A DNA stretch of 64,000 bases from assembly GCF_032362555.1 (NCBI RefSeq), contig NC_083515.1, positions 9,583,001 to 9,647,000 of the forward strand, written 5' to 3'. Position 1 is the stretch's first letter. Each line of letters starts with the position of its first letter. Origin of the DNA: Amyelois transitella. Lineage: Eukaryota > Arthropoda > Insecta > Lepidoptera > Pyralidae. The position numbers and the translations under genes are program-made. The notes beneath the pieces were generated by a model. The model was not told where the DNA came from, did not search any database, and saw nothing but the letters and a program-made list of their open reading frames with translations. Of the stretch, positions 31,321 through 39,838 are shown in pieces.

Positions 31321-31834
31321 AAACTAGAAGTTAATAGGGAAACCGATACCCATGATAAAGAGAACGATTGTTTGTATTCTAGTGTCGGGAACCACACGAC
31401 ATAAACTCTCTAGGAGAGGAGGAATAATTGTTCTTACAGATAAAAAAAACTGCATTCTACATCAAAATCAATGGCGTTTCGACCGAGGTCATCTGACTGA
31501 ATCTCATTGTTCTTGTTTTTAATGAATTCAGATTCAATTATTGATATTTACTATATAAGTTTTTGTCTTCATATCTACAGTGAGGAAAATCGTGATTTAT
31601 CTTAATCTTCCTGGCATTGTCCCGGTTACGTACCTACCTTGCAAAGGATTCAGGGGTTCGCTAGTAGTAGTCCAGAGAGAGATTCAGGAGTGGTTTTAAT
31701 TGTGTCGAGTCATGACGATGACGTGGGAACAATGCATTCAATTAATTGTCGTAATAAAGCCGTTAGTATTTGAGATATCTTGCATTGCTGGAGAAGAATT
31801 TATAAATATTCATGTCTCTCCTCTTCTTCCATAC

Positions 31835-31905
31835 ATACATATTATCACGTCTATATCGCTTGCGGGGTAGACAGAGTCAACAGTCTTATAGACTGATAGG
31901 CCACG
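31835..31905 (-). mobile_element. SINE tail fragment (hairpin-head family)
   Basis: catacatacatattatcacg, tatatcgcttgcggggtaga, ggccacgttcag. Truncated. Confidence 0.8.
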
Positions 31906-31944
31906 TTCAGTCTCTTCTTCTTTCGCTTGGCGTTATTCCCGGTA

Positions 31945-32055
31945 ATATCTTAATGTTTCTGTAGAGTTGAATCCTGGATAAGATCAGTCGGGTTTTTTTA
32001 ATCGTCCGCAACCTTTGTCTAACACGCATTAATTCATGGTCAAAGCTGCGCTTGA
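31945..32055 (-). repeat. Dispersed repeat C copy
   Basis: gttgaatcctggataagatc, cgtccgcaacctttg and cgcattaattcatggtcaaa match the minus-strand repeat C pieces at 22600-23060. Confidence 0.45.
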
Positions 32056-32064
32056 TGAATGTGC

Positions 32065-32165
32065 CTATTCCCTTCATCGCCTTTCACGACCTCCATTGGA
32101 AAGAAATGGAGTGGTCCTATTCAAAGTGTCAGAAATCACACGACACGCAAGAATATAGACGTGAG
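32065..32165 (-). mobile_element. SINE head fragment (hairpin-head family)
   Basis: attcccttcatcgcctttca, ggagtggtcctattc and gtcagaaatcacacgacac, the 5' third of the family. Confidence 0.75.
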
Positions 32166-32176
32166 AACACCACATT

Positions 32177-32280
32177 GACGGCCTCTGTGGCGCAGCGGTA
32201 GAACGCTTGTCTGTGACACCTGAGGTACCGGGTTCGAGTCCCGGCCAAGGCATGATGATATTCTTTTTATAGTATCGTTC
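32177..32280 (+). mobile_element. tRNA-derived SINE, 5' part
   Basis: gacggcctctgtggcgcagc, then the B box gggttcgagtcccgg and gcatgatga. It is truncated at about 32280 after tatagtatcgttcgag. Although tRNA-like, it matches the SINE head exactly and continues into SINE sequence, so it is not called as a tRNA gene. Confidence 0.8.
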
Positions 32281-32299
32281 GAGAGTGAAAAAAATAATC

Positions 32300-33455
32300 A
32301 AATTTTTTATAGTTTAAAATATGAAGTCACTAGGTCAGTGCAGTTTTAAGAACACTTGCATCGCTGGTCGCAAACACAATATGTACGACATTATCATATA
32401 AGATCAGCCTACATGTGTCAGTGAAAGCGGTATGTTGCAAATCGTTTACGACTTACAATCAACGCAGAATTATTACTCGACTTATTTATCAACAGGTCAG
32501 GGGTTCTCAATTCCATCGAACGTTTTTTAAATTTTTTCTAGATATTAATTTTCAATCGATTTTGTATATATTTTTTTTCGATTTCATAAATTTCTCATCT
32601 TTACATTTATAGACTTTAAATTTAAAAAAGAAACATTACTCTAAAGCCAGTTAATAAAATGATAGACAATTAAATTTTTGTGGCCCAATATAATAATTTA
32701 CTAACCACACACACAACAGTGCAATATATGCATTGATAATTGTATCTTATTTCATCTTAGCAACACGTTTTTGTACTGTACCTAGTTAAATCAATCGTGT
32801 TATCTTTCGTCTAATAATTTCTTGCCCGTCTGTCGATCATTAACCGTCCTTGATTCACGCCATAATTACTGCACAAGGAAATTACTTCACAATATTAACC
32901 ATCTTTCTACTGCAATTTTTAGTTTTTACTCGGAATTAATATCCTAAAAATATTTTGTGTTATGTATATTTTTTTTTGATAAACAACAGCATTAGGTAAG
33001 AACATTTAGACTTTTTGTTAAAAAACAGATGAGATGGAGTTTCGGAGAAAAGCTATGTAGTTAAAATTAAGTAGCCATAATGCGTCGCTAATGAACGTTT
33101 GCGGAGAGGAAAAATATAACGATTTTAAAAAAATGTTTTTTTTTGTTAAGAACATTTTTTAAACATTATAAAATCTTATTTAATACCTATTTTCTTTATC
33201 AAATAATGTTAATACAGATATTTACATTCTTACCACTAACATAGGTACTTAACATGACCATACAGTTTCATTTTAGAAATATATCACAATGTATATATTG
33301 GTGTAAGTATAAATATTTTTTAAATGTACGTGATAATTAATGAAAATAAATAATTGTAGATATTTCATACCTATGCATGCAATTTTTTTCTTATTTCTTA
33401 AAATTAATAATCTACTTATATTATTTACATAGTACTTACCAAAAGAAAAAATAAC
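32300..33455. other. AT-rich sequence, no gene recognised
   Basis: No supported coding frame or repeat. If the exon candidate at 33460-33556 is real, this is intron on the minus strand. Confidence 0.4.
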
Positions 33456-33459
33456 TTAC

Positions 33460-33556
33460 CATAAAGCAGAATTTCAGTTGAAAAACAAAAACTTCAAATT
33501 TGGAACAATTCGAAACGCACAAATTACCGTCGTAAACTTTTTTAATACACCGCACT
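33460..33556 (-). other. Candidate first exon ending ATG|GTAAGT
   Basis: On the minus strand a TATAAA (33584-33579) is followed 28 bases later by an initiator-like CCAGTG (A at 33556). The 97-base stretch that follows has no ATG until its very last codon, where TTTATG meets a strong donor (GTAAGT at 33459). This is the layout of a short first exon. The next minus-strand exon that could accept it in phase 0 is trehalase 2, whose acceptor abuts its ATG, 17 kb away. That link is an inference and unproven; the target could be another gene. Confidence 0.35.
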
Positions 33557-33578
33557 GGCACCCTAGATTATATCGGCA

Positions 33579-33584
33579 TTTATA
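33579..33584 (-). promoter_or_regulatory. Candidate TATA box
   Basis: CGTTTATAAATGCC on the minus strand, spaced 28 bases from the CCAGTG initiator-like motif at 33556, which is normal TATA-to-start spacing. Confidence 0.4.
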
Positions 33585-33899
33585 AACGTGATTAGATTTA
33601 TCGGAACATATCGAGATATGTACGCGTGATTCGTTCGAATGGTGACAATATACTGTGTTCGTCGCTAGCAGAACACCGACAGGCTAAACTTTAGAAGGCC
33701 GCAAGAGTCTTTATAACCCAGTGAGAACAGCTGATAAATATGAATCGCAATGAAGCCTCGAATATTGCCTTCATAATTCAAACCTTATCTATCGACACGT
33801 TGTTGTAGGTAGCTGTCATTGAAGTTTCCGCACTTTCAGGGATTTTTTGACGTGTACCGATTAGTTCAAATATTTATGTGGTCACAACCCTTTGTGAAA

Positions 33900-34078
33900 T
33901 AAAGAATAGGACCACTTTCCCATGGATGTCGTAAAAGGCGGCTAAGAATTGACTTATAAACTTGGAATTCGTCTTTTAGATGATGGGCTAGCAATCTGTC
34001 ACTATTTGAATCTTAATTCAGTCTTTCAAGACTGCTGGCTCTGTCTACTCCGCAAGGGATATAGACGTGATTATATGA
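33900..34078 (+). mobile_element. SINE (hairpin-head family), internally deleted
   Basis: aagaataggaccactttccc, gatgtcgtaaaaggcggcta, gatgggctagcaatctgtca, gactgctggctctgtctact and gggatatagacgtgattata. Confidence 0.82.
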
Positions 34079-34079
34079 A

Positions 34080-35075
34080 TGAAAAAAAAACAACCCTTTG
34101 TGTGACTAAAAAAATTATCACGACCGTTATGATCGTAAAAAGAAGTATGAATGAATCTTTTACTTGAATGTGTCAATCCGTTTAGTAGTATTTAATGATT
34201 TTGAGTACAAGATTCCGACTCAGTAATATGTTTGATGATGTAAAGAAGAAACGTTAAATTGCATTTAAACTCATTTCTGTACGGTTTATAAGAAATACTT
34301 ACGGTTAGATCATAGATTTAAATTTCCTTTTTTTTAATGCGCTATGTTCTGTGCTGTGTGTATTTACATGCACACACATGTAAAAACATTTTCAATGGTA
34401 ATTACTTCTAACAGTGAAACAAATAAAAACTTTTTTTCACTATACATTTTTACGAATGATTTTTTTATAATTTATATTTAAAGCAAATTATCAATATTTT
34501 TTGTATAGATCTACTAATACGTATCGTGTGTATGCGCTATAGATCATATTTTTGGGTAGGATTCTAACTGTATTCTTTATTTACTTTCAAACATTGGATT
34601 ATAAAATGTGACGGCTTTATCGTGACCTAATCAAGAAATATCGACACATTTGAATGAACGACAGTTAGTTTTACCATCGCTGCAAAATGGTACAAATTCA
34701 ATTCCTGCAACAGTACATGGTTCTGCCTTATTTTTAATAGATAGGTATGGCAAGTATGGGGAGGGCACTTAATGTTGTACAATAATTTGAAAATGGTACT
34801 GCTGGCCACTATGAAAAAAAAAGAACAAAAATAGAATATTGCAAAAATATTTGAAAAAAAAGGAGAAGCGCGCATGTGACAATGTTCAATGTATCTAATT
34901 TAGTTCACATTTTTTAAAGTCATGGATGTTAATACACAATGTATAAACCAAATACTTAAAATATAAGTTTAGTGAGTTGTTTCAGAAAGTGCAGTTTTAA
35001 TTTCTATCTAAACAAGTGCCGACAAAGATCGACAAATAGTTATGTATTAAACAATGTAGAAACCTAACTTACCTA
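34080..35075. other. AT-rich sequence, no gene recognised
   Basis: Short open frames only. An imperfect inverted repeat (tacatgcacacacatgta) is at 34366-34383. No supported feature. Confidence 0.4.
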
Positions 35076-35077
35076 CT

Positions 35078-35140
35078 TCAGAAAAGTTCGTTTTCAGCGA
35101 GGTGAGGACGCAACCCGGACTTACGGCAGGAGGTTGAGGA
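35078..35140 (+). repeat. Dispersed repeat C fragment
   Basis: gttttcagcgaggtgaggacgcaacccggacttacggcaggagg matches the family block at 58965-59020. Confidence 0.45.
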
Positions 35141-35159
35141 TACCTACACTAGCACTAGC

Positions 35160-36110
35160 TTTTACCCGCTGCTTTGCCTGTGCTTTTAGCGTTACCTACA
35201 CGCGCGAATTTAACACCACTTGCAAAAAATACAGGTTTTTTGCAAATTAAAAAAAAACACGGGAACTATAGCATTTACCTACTGGGATGAAAAGTACCTA
35301 CTATGTCATTTTTCAGACTCTTAATTATATGCAATTTAAAGAAGATTGGTTCAATAGATATGTAACGCGTGAAAAGAAAACAAACGAATGATATTAGTTT
35401 CGCATTTATAAAATTCGTTGGTATTGTAGAGTTGTTTATTTGCTAAATCATGTTGGTAGGTAACCTAAGTCACTTTTGTCATGTTTCTTGCTTTTTCCCT
35501 GTGATATTTTTGGGGAATTCCCTATAACAATATTGACTGTACAAACAGGCAATAAATATTTTCTACCAGTTGTTGCCCGCAACTCCGTTTGCGTGTTATT
35601 CGGAATGCGAAGGTTAAGGTTATTAACCTCAAATTTTCGTTCATATTACATAGTAGCTGATCCCTTTGGCTTCCACATGACATGATCCAAATATTCCATG
35701 TTTTTTTCGTCAAAATAAAATGATCATCAGGTTGAACAACTTTTGTTATCGTTTTTTCCATAATTCGAATGATTTAGCTGGTGTATAATGGTTCTGCATC
35801 AAGTGTTCCAGATCTTCGATTTTTATACGCTAACAGAAAATGCTCCTCAGATTGAACAACTTTTGTTAAGACGTCTTTTCGATATTTCTTATTGTTAAGC
35901 TGATCTGTTTGGTTCGACATCAGCTCTTCCAGATTTCAAAATAAAGTACTTATAAGTACCCTATATGTTGGCTAGGCATAAGAGCTATACCTACAACAAA
36001 AAAGTTTCATTTAAATCCGTTCAGTAGTTCCGGAGAATAGAGTGTGCAAACAAACATACAAAAAGATACACTTTTTTTCAAATTAAGGCTCCGTAACTCT
36101 TTCTTCATTG
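35160..36110 (-). mobile_element. Possible decayed Helitron-like element
   Basis: Left end ctagcttttacccgctgctt and right part aatccgttcagtagttccgg...gtgcaaacaaacatac resemble phrases common in lepidopteran Helitron relatives. Internal phrases (ttgaacaacttttgtta) repeat near 35736 and 35855. Borders and class are not certain. Confidence 0.35.
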
Positions 36111-37790
36111 TAAAAAAATAATTTTTGAATATATAGGTACTCTATGCACAGACAATTTTTTTACTGTTTTATTAAATGTACCTATTGATAGGTTCCTTTT
36201 TCTTTACTATTCGTCGGTTTCCAAATTAATATTGTTGAAAGGAGAAGCAAAGTCAATACTATACATATAGACACGTCTATATGCATCCCTTGCAAAGCAA
36301 ATAGTCTAGAAAATACTGAAAAGGCCAGCCTGTATGGCTAAATTATGGGTTAGTGATGCGTTTGTTGTTGCCAACAGTAAAATCTTCACGGGCTGATTTT
36401 TTTAGTTTTGAATATAAATACAACCTCCGACTCAACATCATCTGTCGCGCGGTTCCCCAGACATTGCCCGGCTTTATAATGGAAATGAGTTTCAAATATT
36501 GAGAAACATACATTAGGTACGCCTTTTTCGGATCGGAAGGCATAGACAACTTACATAATTCTCATACTTTATGGCTATCCTGACGAATGGTTAGGGCAAT
36601 TTATTTCTCCAGTAAGTCCTTTAGCCTGCTTAACAGAAAAAGCAGTTGTTGGCAAACTGAACGCCTGTTTTGGTTTTGAAAGGACGTAGGTTGCATGCAC
36701 CCATAATGATAAAATACCTACTGATAGAATAAGATTTATTTTTAAAACGGTCACTTAATGACGAAAAGTGTAGCAGAAGCCCAAATGTGATAATTTTCTT
36801 TCCGCAAAGAAGAAAGATTTACGTGTCGACCATTATCTAAGTGATGAATAATTATTTCTTCAACCAATGCCGTTTGAAATGAGGGTACATATGACCGAGG
36901 GCAATTATTATCATTAAAATATGCGCACGGCCTCAGTTTAGGATATTAACTAAGTATAATATAGGTAGGTAAATTTGCCACCTTGTAGTTTCTCACTTAA
37001 TGCGGCCTTTGATAATGAGTTTTCATTATTTTCCTTGTTTACGGTTGTTCTAAATTGTGAAGGTTCTTTTCCAATTTGATACGTCTGCTGGGGACAGACA
37101 CCAGAAAATATGATTATAATTTTTTGCGTTCAAAATTTGTATGAACTGCGTTAGTATAATAATTTGTGATGCAATACGCTACCATGTCAATATGAAAGAG
37201 AAGAAAATACTTGGTGTGTGTAAGCATCTCTTTCCACTATTGAGAGGAATGCTCATACCTAAACTTAAGTTTCTTCTTTAAGGCAATGGGCTAGAATCCT
37301 TTATATGTTGGCTTTGTTTCATCCCGTTTATGTGGCCCTGCTATGTATGACCAAACTGTATTTTCTATAAAAATAATAATGCTGAAAAAATGTTGACCAT
37401 TAATTAACGGAATAATATAGGATTAATAAACTATTCAGATCTCAGAACATAATTTGTATGGCTTCGACACTTGAGCATACAATGATAACATCAAAGACTA
37501 TTTTGGTAAATTATTGTTAAAGTTAATCATTCTAGTTAATTAAAGAAGTGGTGACAGGTTGACAATAGAAAACATGTAAATACATTGATTTAAAAAATAA
37601 GAAAATACTGCCTACGGAACCCAAGAAGCAATACATAGCATTTATAGATTAGGCATACCGTATCTTATTATCTTTTGTAATGTTTCATTCAAATCGTCTC
37701 GTAAACAAGGTCATAATGTGAGGAAAATGTCCCATTCTTCGGTCTTCTTGAGATGAATTTTTACACGACTGCCCAAAATGTATTGTTATG
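36111..37790. other. AT-rich sequence, no gene recognised
   Basis: A very diverged minus-strand SINE piece (cacgtctatatgcatccctt) is at 36270-36330. The rest shows no supported feature. Confidence 0.4.
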
Positions 37791-38257
37791 TCCTCTTCGT
37801 CAGTGACCTTGTTTGAGAGAGGACGTGTTGCGAATATTACTATTACAAAAATTACAAAAGTGCAAGCTAATTATACAATTACATACTCAAAAATAAGTGT
37901 TGGAATCCCCTGTGCTATTACTACGCGCTGTTTAACTCCCACCCGGCGGCGTCAAGTTCTTGTTGGTGCGGGGATTGTTTCACACCCGCTGCGATAAGAG
38001 ATAGTCGCCATTTTTCATCTCTTTCTTTATTGCGACGACGCGTCCGATACTACACGATTGACGGCGAACGACAACCGAGCGGCCATCAATCTACGAGCTG
38101 CTACGACCCCGTGACGCAAGGTCTACGAAGCGCCTACGACACCACTGAGCTACGACTTGCTTGTAGCTGACACGCAAGTACCACTTTAAAATAAACACAA
38201 GCTATTCTAATTCTAAGCAGGTAATTTGTACTGGGGTTATACAAACTACTACGCAAA

Positions 38258-39265
38258 ATGTCTATTCAACATTCACCTCCTCAAATCAGATCGGAGACTG
38301 CTGGTTCTCGCAACATAACGTTGCTACAAGCGAGTGATAACATCCCTACCCGTACGCTGTCGGATTCCAATTTAAACATTACAATGCGGATGAACAACAA
38401 ACGGCAACGCAGCGATAGCGAAACCAACACTACTGAGTTGTATACCGATTGTATTTCTCTGGGAGCATCGAAACAGGGCGAGGTACAGTTTACTGATACT
38501 CACACAGATAGATTCCAAGCTTTCCAACAAGAAATGTTATCGCTGATTAAAAACATGTTTTTGTCCCAAGAAAATGAAATTAAAAAAATAACTCCCACCT
38601 TAAATCAGATCCAAAATACGAACTCAAATATAGAAAAAGCCATATCTCATTTGACCTTACAAAATGAGGAATTAAGAAAGAAAATTGAACACCTGGAAAC
38701 ACAACATAAAAAGGATTTGGAATATGCGATTATTCTTGAAGACAAAATTGAGGAATTGCAACGCGAAAGTCGTAAAACTAATTTAGAAATCAAAAACGTT
38801 CCCAAATTCGCGGACGAATCGAAGGAAACTTTAATACAGATGTTCAAAGGATTATGCGAGACTGTGGGCTGTGATTTTGAAAAATCACAGCTTAAAGATA
38901 TATACAGAGTTCGGCAAAAGAAGGGAGGTAAAAGCGACACTTCAATCATAATAGAAACCTCATCAACCATTCTTAAGAGTGAAATTCTCAGAAACTGCAA
39001 GGCGTACAACAAAAAACACAAGCAGAAACTTTGCGCTAGCAACCTGGGCTTGAGAAGAAAGGAAGACACTCCAATTTTTGTGTCGGAGCAACTGACAGCT
39101 AAAGGCTCCCGTTTGTACTTCCTGGCTCGCGACCTCGCTAGGTCAAGAGAATACAAATACTGTTGGACTTCCTACGGCAGGGTATATCTGCGAAAGTCTG
39201 ACAGCTCGCCTGTTATTATTATTAGACAAGAAGCTCAGGTGCAGAGCCTCATGGCGGTTGATTGA
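38258..39265 (+). CDS. LINE ORF1 protein, coiled coil plus FP-like C-terminal domain
   Basis: 335 residues. It is probably the RNA-binding chaperone that coats LINE RNA. Residues ~85-185 are a long heptad-rich coiled coil (KIEHLETQHKK, EDKIEELQRESRK), expected to form a trimer or dimer. The C-terminal third (about 190-330; CASNLGLRRKEDTPIFVSEQ, YCWTSYGRVYLRK) resembles the Baculo_FP C-terminal domain found in many insect LINE ORF1s. The ATG follows a GC-rich leader. It ends at TGA 39263-39265 in the context TGA-CTAG, the best-known leaky stop context. The frame stays open beyond it for 191 codons (39266-39838). Confidence 0.85.
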   Translation: MSIQHSPPQIRSETAGSRNITLLQASDNIPTRTLSDSNLNITMRMNNKRQRSDSETNTTELYTDCISLGASKQGEVQFTDTHTDRFQAFQQEMLSLIKNMFLSQENEIKKITPTLNQIQNTNSNIEKAISHLTLQNEELRKKIEHLETQHKKDLEYAIILEDKIEELQRESRKTNLEIKNVPKFADESKETLIQMFKGLCETVGCDFEKSQLKDIYRVRQKKGGKSDTSIIIETSSTILKSEILRNCKAYNKKHKQKLCASNLGLRRKEDTPIFVSEQLTAKGSRLYFLARDLARSREYKYCWTSYGRVYLRKSDSSPVIIIRQEAQVQSLMAVD

Positions 39266-39838
39266 CTAGGCTCAGTGACATATACTGGGCTATTGCATGT
39301 TTCTGTCCTACTCATAGTACCTAGTCCTTTAATTTTTCATTTTTTAATTGGTAGTTTAGTTGTATTCATTGCTTTGCGCATGTGGTTATTTCATTGTTCA
39401 TCCATTTATCTCAAACAACAAATGTGCATAGTCAAAGCTGGTATTCAGAGTTTAATGTATAGTTCAAAACAGACTTACTTACAGATGCAATATTTGACGG
39501 AAAACAGATATATTACCTACTACGATTATATTTTTTATAGGCACGTTTTAATTACTTTTTATGAATTACGAAAAAGTCTTATATTGTACTTAATTATTTT
39601 CTGCATGCATCAGACTCTTCGTATCAATAAACAAACAAATACATTCTATAAATATGAAAGTGGCTGGGGGATACATAAGATTCTCTTTTCGCTAATGAAT
39701 AGATATCGAATAAATTTCCATGTTATTTTAAACTCTGAAGAGCATTTAAACAAAATATTTTATAGATTGGTATATTACAAGTGTTTATTTCCCAATATAA
39801 TGACATGCATCATTCTACTAAGTTGTAATTATGGATAG
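39266..39838 (+). other. Open in-frame extension of ORF1 up to ORF2
   Basis: Directly after the ORF1 TGA, the same frame runs through 190 sense codons to TAG 39836-39838. That TAG overlaps the ORF2 ATG (39831) in ATGGATAG. There is no ATG near its start, so it could be made only by readthrough or internal initiation (for example ATG 39380). The predicted peptide is hydrophobic at its start (GLLHVSVLLIVPSPLIFHFL) and rich in Tyr, Ile and Leu later. It matches no family I know. It is AT-rich, unlike ORF1. Other non-coding AT-rich parts of this window rarely stay open beyond about 110 codons. Confidence 0.5.

Noticed and set aside
32177-32250. Minus-strand frame containing MPWPGLEPGTSGVTDKRS
   Set aside because: A well-known spurious translation of the tRNA-SINE head, often misannotated as protein.
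38647-39156. 169-codon minus-strand frame in LINE ORF1
   Set aside because: Antisense shadow of ORF1.
39275-39838. A separate 187-codon gene starting at GTG 39275
   Set aside because: Eukaryotic initiation at that GTG is unsupported. The open frame continues directly from ORF1 across its TGA, so it is treated as an ORF1 extension.
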